From Burkholderiaceae bacterium 16 (GTDB lineage: Bacteria > Pseudomonadota > Gammaproteobacteria > Burkholderiales > Burkholderiaceae): 64,000 bases of DNA. The stretch lies in contig JYOD01000111.1 in the NCBI GenBank assembly GCA_000955785.1, forward strand, positions 43,118 to 107,117, written 5' to 3'. The notes under the pieces were generated by a model. It saw only the letters and a program-made list of their open reading frames with translations. It had not been told where the DNA came from and ran no database searches. Numbering within the stretch: the stretch's first letter is position 1; the number at the start of each line of letters is the position of its first letter. Below, one piece after another: positions 1 to 8,213 of the stretch. A program made the position numbers and the translations under genes.

Positions 1-1228
1 CCAGGCTCGTCACCTCAAGCGCCGACTCGGTACTCCATCCCTTCACGACTGGCACGAGAAATTCATAGATCGCCTGGTGTTCGGCACGGGTTGCCGCATC
101 CTGGTGACGGTGCGCGATATCGGCGTGCGCAGCCGCTACGTACGCGAGAGCGCGGGCGGCTTCGGTCAGCGCGCGCATTGTCGCGAGCATTCGCCGAACG
201 TCGGGATGTCGGATGATCGCCACGGACTGCATGGCCGAACCGTCCACCGGCCGGCTCTGCACGCGCTCTTTCGCATAGGCGGCGGCCTTCTGGTAGGCCG
301 CGTCGCAGAGGGCAATCCCTTGCGTACCGACCCCAAAGCGCGCCGCATTCATCATGATGAACATATACTCGAGGCCGTGGCTCTCCTCCCCGACGAGATA
401 GCCGAGCGCGCCGCCATGATCGCCGAACTGGAGCACCGCCGTCGCGCTTCCCTTGATGCCGAGCTTGTGCTCGATCGACACGCATTGCACATCGTTGCGC
501 TCGCCGAGCGAGCCGTCGTCGTTCACGAGGAACTTCGGCACGATGAATAGCGAAATTCCCTTTACGCCTTCCGGCGCATCCGGCGTGCGCGCCAGCACGA
601 GATGGACGATGTTCTTCGCCATATCGTGCTCGCCCCATGTGATAAAGATCTTCGTGCCGAAGAGCCGATACGTACCGTCTCCCTGCGGCTCGGCGCGAGT
701 GCGTACCAAGGCGAGGTCGGATCCTGCCTGCGGCTCGGTGAGGTTCATCGTGCCGGTCCACTCGCCCGAGACGAGCTTCGGTACAAAGCGCTGCTTCTGT
801 TCTTCGCTGCCAGCCGTCAGCAGCGCTTCGATCGCGCCGTCGGTCAGCATCGGGCAAAGCGCGAACGCCAGGTTGGCCGCGTTGGTCATCTCAAAGTATG
901 GCGTCGCAATCAGTTGAGGCAGCCCCTGGCCGCCGTACTCGACCGGGTGCTTTACACCCTGCCATCCGCCGGATGAGAATTGACGGAGCGCATTGGCAAA
1001 GCCGGGCGGCGAGGTGACTGTACCGTCCCTCCAGGTGCTCGGATGCGTGTCGCCTACAGCGTTAAGCGGCGCAAGCACGTCGCCGCATAGTTTCGCGCAT
1101 TCTTCGATGACCGCCTGCGCAGTTTCCAGCGTGGCGTCCTCGAAGCCGGGCAAGGCGGACACGCGCTCAAGTCCGGCGAGCTCTGACATGGTGAACAGCA
1201 TGTCTTTCACGGGTGCGGTGTAACTCAT
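1..1228 (-). CDS. Acyl-CoA dehydrogenase, C-terminus beyond window edge
   Basis: The gene starts at ATG 1228 behind a GGAG ribosome site and stays open to base 1, so about 409 codons are visible and the end lies outside the window. The protein starts MSYTAPVKDMLF, the typical opening of the long (about 595-residue) acyl-CoA dehydrogenases with an extra N-terminal helix, the class that includes the methylmercaptopropionyl-CoA dehydrogenase DmdC. The core shows MNLTEPQAGSDL and TKIFITWGEHD, the FAD and substrate binding strands of the middle domain, and RFGVGTQG near the start of the C-terminal helical domain. It is expected to introduce a trans-2,3 double bond into an acyl-CoA and pass electrons to ETF. 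It is the last visible gene of a minus-strand CoA operon (CaiB, YWTD, hydroxyacyl-CoA dehydrogenase). The exact substrate cannot be read from sequence. Confidence 0.9.
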   Translation of the reverse strand, partial: MSYTAPVKDMLFTMSELAGLERVSALPGFEDATLETAQAVIEECAKLCGDVLAPLNAVGDTHPSTWRDGTVTSPPGFANALRQFSSGGWQGVKHPVEYGGQGLPQLIATPYFEMTNAANLAFALCPMLTDGAIEALLTAGSEEQKQRFVPKLVSGEWTGTMNLTEPQAGSDLALVRTRAEPQGDGTYRLFGTKIFITWGEHDMAKNIVHLVLARTPDAPEGVKGISLFIVPKFLVNDDGSLGERNDVQCVSIEHKLGIKGSATAVLQFGDHGGALGYLVGEESHGLEYMFIMMNAARFGVGTQGIALCDAAYQKAAAYAKERVQSRPVDGSAMQSVAIIRHPDVRRMLATMRALTEAARALAYVAAAHADIAHRHQDAATRAEHQAIYEFLVPVVKGWSTESALEVTSL

Positions 1229-1305
1229 TGCAATGCTCCAATCTCTTTCGTGTTTAGAACCACTCGTGGTTAATGGGGACGCGCACGCGAGCGAGCAGCG
1301 TGCAG

Positions 1306-1395
1306 TCATGCTGCATGCGGGGAGCCGAAGGCCCTGCGATCGCTAAACCTCGGCCGCCGCTTCTCGATCAACGCGCTTGTGCCATCGAGCTTGTT
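1306..1395 (-). pseudogene. Possible enoyl-CoA hydratase C-terminal relic
   Basis: Between the acyl-CoA dehydrogenase and the 3-hydroxyacyl-CoA dehydrogenase, one minus frame reads GTSALIEKRRPRFSDR before its stop. This resembles the usual tail of crotonase-fold enzymes (an EGxxAFLEKRxPRF pattern). No start codon or catalytic core is attached; upstream the frame runs into the antisense of the neighbouring gene. It is most likely the last codons of a lost enoyl-CoA hydratase, an activity otherwise missing from this operon. Only about 20 residues support the call. Confidence 0.3.
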
Positions 1396-1463
1396 TTCTG
1401 TTGGTGCGCACTGACGACCACGCGACGGGGCGCGACTTGTGCCGCCACGGTGTCCCGCCACGC

Positions 1464-2411
1464 TCAGCTGTGCCCGGATCGCAAGCGAAGCAGACCGACC
1501 AGCATCTCGTTTTCCGCCTCCGCCAGCCGTGCGACCGACCGCCCGGCGGCCTCTTGCTGTACTTCGTCGGCCAATCTTTGTTTGAACTCGGAGGTAAGCC
1601 GCGGAGTCCCGAGTTCCTTCCACAGAGCTTCAAGCACGGGTGGCATCAGATGGTCAATGAAATGCTGGATGCCACCGGCGCCACCGGCGAGGTGGAACTG
1701 CAGGCTTGGCCCCATCACGCCCCAGCGAAGCCCCGGCCCCCAGCTCACCGCGTCATCCGCGTCAGCCACACTGAGCACCCCCTGCTCGACGAGATACAAC
1801 ACTTCGCGATACAGCGCCGACTGGAGTCGGTTCGCGACGTGCCCGGGGACCTCCTTGCGCAGGAGAATCGCCCGCTTACCGATGGACTTATAGAACGTCA
1901 TCGCCTTTTCGATGGCCGCCGGCGATGTCTTTGCACCGCCCACAACTTCAACGAGCGGCACAACATGCGGGGGATTGAACGGATGTCCGATGACGCACCG
2001 TTCCGGATGCTCACACTTTGACTGAACAGCACTCATGGTCAGCGACGAGGAACTCGACGCGATCAGTGAATCGGGCGGCGTCACGGCGTCCATCTCAGCG
2101 TAGAGCTTGATTTTGAAGTCCAGCCGCTCCGGACCGTTCTCCTGCACGAAGTCGGCCTTCGCCAGCGCTTGCTTCATATCGGGCGTAAACTCCAGACGGT
2201 CACGCGAAGCACCGGGAGACAGCCCGATGCGCGTGAGCACCGTCCAGGCATCGTCTACGAACTTGCGCAAGTTGGCTTCCGCGTTCGGCGCCGGATCGGT
2301 CGCGATCACGTCGAAGCCGCTGGCCAGGTACTGTGCAGCCCAGCTGGCACCGATGACTCCGGTGCCAACGATGGCAATGCGGCGAATAGGTTTGTCAAAG
2401 TTCGTCATCAT
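1464..2411 (-). CDS. 3-hydroxyacyl-CoA dehydrogenase family (carnitine dehydrogenase-like)
   Basis: This 315-residue protein has an N-terminal Rossmann fold with GTGVIG at residues 16-21 and an acidic residue at the end of strand 2 (IATDP), indicating NAD preference. The His-Glu catalytic dyad is visible as H143 in IGHPFNPPHVVPLVEVV with E155. The all-helical C-terminal dimerisation domain follows (EVPGHVANRLQ near residue 190). Length and layout match single-function 3-hydroxyacyl-CoA dehydrogenases and L-carnitine 3-dehydrogenases; the substrate is not resolved. The start overlaps the stop of the upstream YWTD gene by 4 bases (ATGA), so the two are translationally coupled. A second ATG follows directly. 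In the operon it would oxidise a 3-hydroxyacyl-CoA made from a CoA thioester supplied by the CaiB-type transferase. Confidence 0.88.
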   Translation of the reverse strand: MMTNFDKPIRRIAIVGTGVIGASWAAQYLASGFDVIATDPAPNAEANLRKFVDDAWTVLTRIGLSPGASRDRLEFTPDMKQALAKADFVQENGPERLDFKIKLYAEMDAVTPPDSLIASSSSSLTMSAVQSKCEHPERCVIGHPFNPPHVVPLVEVVGGAKTSPAAIEKAMTFYKSIGKRAILLRKEVPGHVANRLQSALYREVLYLVEQGVLSVADADDAVSWGPGLRWGVMGPSLQFHLAGGAGGIQHFIDHLMPPVLEALWKELGTPRLTSEFKQRLADEVQQEAAGRSVARLAEAENEMLVGLLRLRSGHS

Positions 2412-3298
2412 TTCTCCGTCGGAGTGATTTTCGCGTAGGCCACGCCCGTGAGATTTCCCTGCATGTAGGCCAGTACTCGTTTCGGCGACCCATTGAGTTC
2501 AGCGGAGTAGACCGAGCCGCCCAGGTCGGTCACGAACATGCGATTGCCCGGAACGTCCAACGCAAGGCCGATTCCCTCCATCAGATCGTTCAGCACGATT
2601 TCCTGCCTCGGCTTGCCGTCAATGGACGTGCGGCTCACAGTGTTGCCGCGCGGGGGATCGCCGCGATCGGTCCAATACAGATGCCGATTCTCGAGGTCGA
2701 GCTCCAGATCGATCGGCTCCGGCAGTCCGTCGAACAAGACGGTAATGTCTTGACGATTGGCGGCGTCCCGGCCCGGGGGAATCTCTAGATTCGCGCGGAA
2801 GATGCGGCCGCGTCCGCCATTGTCCGGGCCTTTCTGCGTCCAGTAGATGTGCCCGCGCTCAGCGTCAACCGTAATACCCACACACCAGTTCGACGCATCG
2901 CTGCGGTCGCCATCGCCGCGGCCGGCTTCCACGAGCGTTTCGATGTGCGAGCCATCGAGATTCGAGCGCATGACCCGCATGCCTTCGCGATCCGACCAAT
3001 AGAGCTTGCGATTTTTGCTATCGAGATGGATCTGCTTCGGCGTGTAGGTGGCACCCTCCGGAATGATCGTCGTGCGGTTACGACCGTCAAGATCCGCGCG
3101 TTCGATCATCCCATCGTTGCGATCGGGAACACCCATATCCGTCCAATAGACATGCCCCTTCTCCAGATCCAACACGATGCCATCCGGGTGGCGGCATCCC
3201 GTGACCAGGGTCTTCAGATCAGAGCCGTCCGGATTCATGGAGAAGATTCGGCCGCCGCTCAAATCAAGTACAAACAAGCGACCCGCTGATTGATTCAT
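2408..3298 (-). CDS. YWTD (LDL-receptor class B) beta-propeller protein
   Basis: This 296-residue protein carries spaced YWTD-type repeats: YWTD at 51-54, YWSD at about 100, YWTQ at about 152 and YWTD at about 208. Each is preceded by a GxxxDxxxxxxY pattern and an NxDG turn, which together predict a six-bladed propeller. There is no signal peptide, so the protein should be cytoplasmic. It sits between a CaiB-type CoA transferase (4-base overlap upstream) and a hydroxyacyl-CoA dehydrogenase (4-base overlap downstream), so it is firmly part of the CoA operon. Related six-bladed propellers include SMP-30/lactonase enzymes, so a hydrolytic step is possible, but no metal site is certain here. The enzymatic role is unknown. 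Confidence 0.85.
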   Translation of the reverse strand: MNQSAGRLFVLDLSGGRIFSMNPDGSDLKTLVTGCRHPDGIVLDLEKGHVYWTDMGVPDRNDGMIERADLDGRNRTTIIPEGATYTPKQIHLDSKNRKLYWSDREGMRVMRSNLDGSHIETLVEAGRGDGDRSDASNWCVGITVDAERGHIYWTQKGPDNGGRGRIFRANLEIPPGRDAANRQDITVLFDGLPEPIDLELDLENRHLYWTDRGDPPRGNTVSRTSIDGKPRQEIVLNDLMEGIGLALDVPGNRMFVTDLGGSVYSAELNGSPKRVLAYMQGNLTGVAYAKITPTEK

Positions 3299-4521
3299 CG
3301 CTGCTCCTCCTTCATCTTCCCAAGGGCACCGCTCGACAGCAATGCATCGATATCCCTCGCGCCGAAGCCGAGTTCCTTCAAAACATCCTCGTTGTGTTCG
3401 CCAAGAGACGGGGCGCGCCTGGCCGACACCTTGCTTACGCCATGCACTTGTATTGGACTGCTGATGGTGGAAGTCAGCTTGCCGGGGGCGCCTTCCAGTG
3501 GAACGACAATGTCATTGAGCCGAAGCTGTGGGTCGTTGATGACTTCTTGCGGACCGCGCACGACGCCGAACGTAACGTTGACGCTTTCGAAGATCTGCTG
3601 CCAATGCGTCATGGGTTGCGCTGCGAACATGTCATCGAGAATCGCCGTCAGCTGGGGCATGTTTGTCATCAACTTCGCAGGATCCGAGAACCTCGGATCC
3701 GTCAAAATGTCTTTGCGGCCCAGAGCTTGCGCCACCTCCTGGAACTTGTCCGGCATGACGATGAGAACGAACCAGGTGTCATCGGCAGCGCGGTACACGT
3801 TCAGGACCGCATTGGCGGGATGCTTGCGATCGTGCAGCCCATAGAACGTCGCCTCGCACAGTGCGGCCTGGATCGAAACGCTCGCGGCCCAGACGCCCTC
3901 CGCAAGCAGTGATGTCGTGACGTACGAACCTTCACCCGTGCGCTCCCGGCGATAGAGCGCCGTGACGATGGCGGAATACAGGCCCACGGCGGTCGCATTG
4001 TCACCGCTGCCGGCCACCGGCCAGGTTGGCGGGGCGCCGGCATCGCGTGTCATGGACAGCAATCCGCTGCGCGCCCAGTAGGAAGTGATGTCGAAGCCCG
4101 GCAGGTCGGCGTCCGGCCCTTTTTCGCCGAAGCCCGTCACATCCGCATAGATCAGGCGGCGGTTGTGTTGCACCACGTCGTCATATTCGAGCTTCAATCG
4201 ATTGCGTGCGGGGTGCGGCGTGTTGACAATGAACACATCAGCCCACTCGATAAGGCGCTGCAGGACCGGCTGAGCACTCGAAGATTTCAGATTGAGTGTG
4301 ATGCCGCGCTTATTGCGGTTGGCCAGGTGCCAGGCATAGGGATCCTTCGCCTGTGGCTGCGGCGGTAGCTCATGGGCATGTCGCCAAAGATCTCCCGCCG
4401 GAGGCTCCACCTTGATGACATCGGCACCGAAGTCGGAAAGGATGACCGCGGCACTGGGACCTGCGATGAAGCTGGCGAGGTCCACCACCCTCAGGCCAGA
4501 AAAGATATTGTCACTTGCCAT
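3295..4521 (-). CDS. CaiB/BaiF-family (class III) CoA transferase
   Basis: This 408-residue protein opens with GLRVVDLASFIAGPSAA and FGADVIKVEPPAGD, the N-terminal signature of class III CoA transferases. The family's catalytic aspartate is D144 in PGFDITSYWARSG. The length is usual for the family. These enzymes move CoA from a donor thioester to a carboxylic acid through an aspartyl-CoA thioester. It is the first intact gene of the minus-strand operon and overlaps the YWTD gene by 4 bases. The natural reading is that it activates the substrate acid before dehydrogenation by the downstream enzymes. A decayed enoyl-CoA hydratase start lies directly upstream. The acid it activates is not known. 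Confidence 0.9.
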   Translation of the reverse strand: MASDNIFSGLRVVDLASFIAGPSAAVILSDFGADVIKVEPPAGDLWRHAHELPPQPQAKDPYAWHLANRNKRGITLNLKSSSAQPVLQRLIEWADVFIVNTPHPARNRLKLEYDDVVQHNRRLIYADVTGFGEKGPDADLPGFDITSYWARSGLLSMTRDAGAPPTWPVAGSGDNATAVGLYSAIVTALYRRERTGEGSYVTTSLLAEGVWAASVSIQAALCEATFYGLHDRKHPANAVLNVYRAADDTWFVLIVMPDKFQEVAQALGRKDILTDPRFSDPAKLMTNMPQLTAILDDMFAAQPMTHWQQIFESVNVTFGVVRGPQEVINDPQLRLNDIVVPLEGAPGKLTSTISSPIQVHGVSKVSARRAPSLGEHNEDVLKELGFGARDIDALLSSGALGKMKEEQR

Positions 4522-4533
4522 AGTTGTTTCCTG

Positions 4534-4670
4534 TTAATAGTTGTCCACGGTGTACGGGCTCAGCGCCCCTGAAAGTGAGCGGTGCGTGTCCTGGCTCAGC
4601 GCATTGAAATCCTTGGGCCGATTCAATGTCACTTAGCCGATGAGACCCTTCTTTTCGTACAAGACATTGG
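4534..4670 (-). pseudogene. Enoyl-CoA hydratase N-terminal relic with in-frame stop
   Basis: Just upstream of the CaiB-type gene the minus strand reads NVLYEKKGLIG, then a TAA at 4635-4633, then VTLNRPKDFNALSQDT in the same frame. Together these are the classic first 30 residues of a crotonase-family enoyl-CoA hydratase (VLYEKxGxxxxVTLNRP.xNAL). The homology fades after about ten more residues and the frame closes at 4534. The oxyanion-hole and acid/base regions are absent, so this is a relic. It suggests that the operon once carried its own hydratase. Confidence 0.7.
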
Positions 4671-5340
4671 TCGGCGTCCCTGCACGCTCGACCTGGTCAG
4701 CAGGTGCCAATGGGAGGGCAGAAACAGCCATGGATGTCTCCAGTGTTGAAACGCGAATCACGAGTCGCGGACGGATCAACGCTTCGTGTGGACGACTGCC
4801 CAGCGACAGCGCGACGCGTCGTATGGCGCCGTTCGCAACTGCGGGCACTTTGGATGGATGGGTCTGAGTCCCCGGAACGACTGGGAATGGGCTTTTTTGC
4901 CATCAACCGCATCGGATGACGCGCGGGCCCAATGTGTCTCACCGAGGCGGGTATGCCGAGCCCGGCACGACCTCGGCGCACCCAGAGGCCCACCAAAACG
5001 ACTTCTAAAGCCGAACGCATGCCATGCCAGTCGATTGAGACAAAGGACGCTAATGCAATCCAGCAATGTATCGACGGGTTCCTCGCAATTCGTGCTAAGA
5101 CCCCTCGCACAGCTGGCAAAAAAAATGCTCATCCTCGGATCGTGTCTGACTCTGTCACGGCTTCAAGCTGGTTGGATGGTAGATACAAAGACGAAGCTTC
5201 GCTATTACATATAGCTGGAGTGTCGGCATGGACTAGGTGGGTCCATTTACAAATGTCGTAGGCGGCCAAGCGTGTTGGCGCCCGTCCCGGCCGTCGTGAT
5301 GAAACAGCACTATCGATTTCGATAGCGCATCCTCCAAGCT
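4671..5340. other. Gene-poor stretch upstream of the CoA operon
   Basis: No convincing coding frame is visible. It contains one copy of the dispersed short repeat (5174-5212, minus). Promoter signals for the CoA operon could lie in the first part but I cannot place them. Confidence 0.5.
5174..5212 (-). repeat. Dispersed 40-nt repeat, copy 1
   Basis: On the minus strand it reads ATATGTAATAGCGAAGC, then about 15 bases, then CTACCATCC. It shares the ATGTAATAGC head and the CTACCATC tail with the other copies. Confidence 0.55.
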
Positions 5341-5449
5341 CAAGCCGCGAGGCGAGGCCGAAACCCGTGAGCCGAACTTCGCCACCGTCGGGGTTCACCA
5401 GGATATTTGCCGGCTTGACGTCCTTGTGCACGAGCCGTCCCTGGTGGAC
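5341..5449 (-). pseudogene. 109-bp fragment of the giant kinase gene
   Basis: The reverse complement of this stretch matches 12399-12507 of the giant kinase gene with about 7 mismatches in 109 bases. It encodes VHQGRLVHKDVKPANILV (the kinase catalytic loop) through LTGFGLASRL. The similarity stops abruptly at both ends, where unrelated sequence begins, so this is a displaced piece and not a gene. It is embedded in a 134-codon frame whose remaining sequence has no kinase features. Confidence 0.85.
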
Positions 5450-5754
5450 GCTGCACCCTTCTCGATGCTCCCGCCTGGAACACGGCAGCACTGCCAAGGG
5501 CACGCCGTGCGGTGACTCCAGGTGTGCGGACATGCACTATTACCGGGCCAGTGCCTCCATGGCATGCGGAACGGCGCTGATAAGGTGCCGCCGACCAGAT
5601 ACGTCGGGATACGCAGCGGCCGGGGCGCCGCCAAAACCTATACCTTCATGTAATTCCACCCGGCAAGCAGCGTACATAAGATACCGGCATAGGATGTGGA
5701 TCCCGCCCACGGTCGGTGCGCGGACCCGTTGCTCAGCTTGGCAGAGGTAGTCGC
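5450..5754. other. Leader region before receiver gene, with repeat copy
   Basis: No gene is recognised. Copy 2 of the dispersed repeat lies at 5645-5685. The ribosome site AGAGG at 5743-5747 belongs to the receiver gene that follows. Confidence 0.45.
5645..5685 (+). repeat. Dispersed 40-nt repeat, copy 2 (divergent)
   Basis: Begins TTCATGTAATTCC, sharing the first ten bases with the other copies; the tail is degenerate (ATACCGG in place of CTACCATC). Confidence 0.4.
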
Positions 5755-6138
5755 TTGTACAACAATCAGATAGCAGCGATCGTCGACGACGACGAATCGG
5801 TCCGCGTGGCGACATCGCGCCTGGTCCGCTCGCTCGGCTGGGAAGCCCGCCCGTTTTCCTCGGCGCGTGATTTTCTGGATTCGGGCAGTGCCGCCGAGGT
5901 GGCGTGCGTGATCTCCGATATCCAGATGCCGGGCATGACCGGCCTTGAAATGCAAAGGGCGCTCGTTCAGGCCAGCGTCCTCGTACCGGTGATCTTCATC
6001 ACGGCCTTCTGTACCGAGGCCATCCGCAAGCAGGCGCTGGAGTGCGGGGCAAGGTCTTTCCTTTGCAAGCCCGCCGATGGCGCCGCGGTATGTGAATGCC
6101 TGGAACAGATAGCGCGCGAGTCGGCCCGCGAGCCGTAG
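5755..6138 (+). CDS. Receiver-only response regulator (FixJ-type receiver)
   Basis: The product is one receiver domain of about 127 residues with no output domain. The acidic pocket is DDDE at 11-14, the phosphoacceptor is D55 in CVISDIQMPGMTG, the conserved Thr is in FITAF and the conserved Lys in FLCKPADG. I chose TTG 5755 because an AGAGG ribosome site sits 7 bases before it; a GTG at 5716 would add 13 residues with no motif. It lies directly upstream of a PAS histidine kinase and a FixJ-type regulator, all on the plus strand. It could therefore act as a phosphate sink or intermediate for that kinase. That wiring is inferred from position only. Confidence 0.8.
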   Translation: MYNNQIAAIVDDDESVRVATSRLVRSLGWEARPFSSARDFLDSGSAAEVACVISDIQMPGMTGLEMQRALVQASVLVPVIFITAFCTEAIRKQALECGARSFLCKPADGAAVCECLEQIARESAREP

Positions 6139-6392
6139 CGGTTGCGCGCGGGGGGAGACGTAGTGAAGGCAATCGGACACGCGCAGCGCACATTGGTCCG
6201 CGCGCGCCGGTGCCTGGCATCGGCATGCAAGACGAAGCGCCAGATTACAACCCATGCCGGCCGGCATGGGTTTCGCGCATTGGCATGCCGCCAGCGCTAG
6301 AAAACAATGTTAACGAGCCCCCCATGAAGAGAGCGCGTCGTTTTCCCTTCCCGTCTGTCTTCGGCTGGCCCGCCAGCCCCGAGAGGTCCGGC

Positions 6393-8213
6393 ATGACCGA
6401 GTCATTACCCGCCATCGGCCCGGCGCGCCCCAGCACGCGAGCGCAGTCGCTGGTCGCGCTGGCGCTCGCGCTGGCCGTCTTCCTGATTGATGCACTGACG
6501 CCGCTGGATATCGCCATTGCCGTGCTTTACGTGGTGGTGGTACTGCTGTTCGCGCAGGGCGGATCGCGGTGGAGAACCCTTGCCGCGGGTGCAGCCTGTG
6601 TGGTCCTGACGCTGGTCGGGTTCGCGCTTTCCTTGGGCTTCAACGACAGCGCCGGCTCGCTGGCGCGCTGCGTATTCAGCGTGCTGGCAATCACGATTAC
6701 GTCCCTGCTGGCGATGCGCAATCTGGCCAGCACGGCGCGCCTGCGCGAGCAGATCCAGATGCTCAACTTGACGCATGACGCCATCGTCGTGTACGACATG
6801 AACGACAGCGTCACTTTCTGGAACCGCGGCGCCGAGGAGGTCTACGGCTGGGCCGCGGATGAAGCCATGGGCCAGTCGGTCCACCGGCTGACGCAGACCC
6901 GCTTCCCCGTCCCTGTGGAACATATTCGAGCCGAACTGCTGCGGACCGGACGCTGGGACGGCGAGTTGCAGCGCACGCGCCGCGACGGCAAGCCGCTCAC
7001 CATTTCCAGCCGGTGGGCGCTGTGGCGAGACCAGTCCGGCAAGCCGGCCGCCATCCTCGCGACGAGCAACGACATTACCGAACGCCACCAGGCCGAAGCC
7101 GCGCTGACACGCAGCGAGGCCTTCCTCGCCGAGGCGCAGCGGCTCAGCAAGACCGGCAGCGTGGCGCTGAGGCTGCCGGAAGAGGAAATGACCTGGTCGG
7201 ACGAGGCCTACCGCATCCTGGGCTACGCTATGGGCGTACAGCCCACCTCCGATCACCTGTTGAAGCGGACACACCCGGACGACCTGGCGCTGGTACAGGA
7301 AGTCCGCTCGCAGATCCGGGCGGGTGTGCCGCGCATCTACGTCATGCACCGCTTGCTGATGCCGGGCGGCTCGGTCAAGCATGTGCACCTTGTGGCCAGG
7401 CTAACCACCGCTGCCGCAGGCCAACTCGAGTATGTCGGAGCCCTGATGGACGTGACGGAGGCCACGCTGACGCAACAGGCGCTGCAGCGCTCGCTGACCG
7501 AACTGGCCCATGTCACGCGCATCACTACACTGGGCGAACTCGCTGCCTCGATTGCCCACGAGGTCGCCCAGCCGATCGCAGCCATTGTCACCTGCGCGGA
7601 TGCGGCGCTGCGATGGCTGCACCGCCCGCAGCCTGACATCGACGAAGCCACGCGATCGATCCGGCAGATGATCTGCGACGCGAAGCGCTCCAGCGAGATC
7701 ATCCGCCAGATCCGCGCGATGGCGCAAAAGCGCGATCCCAGCTATGCCGAAGTCGATCTGAACGCGCTGGCGCGAGAATCGGTGGAACTGCTGCGCCGCG
7801 AGCTGCAGGACCATGGCATCGAAGCCATGCTGCAGCTGGATGAACCGCCTTCGCTGATCCGCGGCGACCGCGTGCAGCTGCAACAGGTGCTGGTCAATCT
7901 GGTGGTGAACGCCGTGCAGGCGATGGATTGTATGACCGGCCGCCGGCGCCGCCTGTGGATCAGCACCTGCCAGGTCGAACCGGAGCAGGTGAAGCTGACG
8001 GTCCGCGATTCAGGCAACGGCTTGCTCGCTGGGGATGCCGAGCACCTGTTCAACCCATTCTTCACCACCAAGGCGGATGGCATGGGCATGGGCCTGTCCA
8101 TCTGCCGTTCGATCGTCGAAGCGCATGGGGGCCGGATCTGGGCGGAATCCCCGGATGACGGTGGCGCGTCGCTGCAAGTGGTGCTGCCGATTCAGCACGA
8201 GGAAGGACAATGA
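6393..8213 (+). CDS. Membrane PAS-domain sensor histidine kinase
   Basis: From ATG 6393, which has a GAGAGG ribosome site six bases upstream, the protein has about 606 residues; the frame is open further upstream but without a good site. Several hydrophobic helices fill residues 15-105. Two PAS domains follow: one with NLTHDAIVVYDMNDSVTFWN, then a PAS_3 type with TWSDEAYRILGY and a HPDD motif. The HisKA phosphoacceptor is H389 in ASIAHEVAQPIAAI. The ATPase has NLVVNAVQAM (N box), RDSGNGL and FFTTKADGMGMGLSI. The AHEVxQP/GMGMGL pattern is shared with the C-terminus of the giant kinase in this window. Its stop overlaps the start of the FixJ-type regulator by 4 bases, so that regulator is its likely partner. 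The signal sensed is unknown. Confidence 0.92.
   Translation: MTESLPAIGPARPSTRAQSLVALALALAVFLIDALTPLDIAIAVLYVVVVLLFAQGGSRWRTLAAGAACVVLTLVGFALSLGFNDSAGSLARCVFSVLAITITSLLAMRNLASTARLREQIQMLNLTHDAIVVYDMNDSVTFWNRGAEEVYGWAADEAMGQSVHRLTQTRFPVPVEHIRAELLRTGRWDGELQRTRRDGKPLTISSRWALWRDQSGKPAAILATSNDITERHQAEAALTRSEAFLAEAQRLSKTGSVALRLPEEEMTWSDEAYRILGYAMGVQPTSDHLLKRTHPDDLALVQEVRSQIRAGVPRIYVMHRLLMPGGSVKHVHLVARLTTAAAGQLEYVGALMDVTEATLTQQALQRSLTELAHVTRITTLGELAASIAHEVAQPIAAIVTCADAALRWLHRPQPDIDEATRSIRQMICDAKRSSEIIRQIRAMAQKRDPSYAEVDLNALARESVELLRRELQDHGIEAMLQLDEPPSLIRGDRVQLQQVLVNLVVNAVQAMDCMTGRRRRLWISTCQVEPEQVKLTVRDSGNGLLAGDAEHLFNPFFTTKADGMGMGLSICRSIVEAHGGRIWAESPDDGGASLQVVLPIQHEEGQ

Noticed and set aside
5129..5533. 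134-codon minus frame with kinase-like centre as a real small kinase
   Set aside because: Only 109 bp match the giant kinase; both flanks are unrelated and no start with ribosome site exists.
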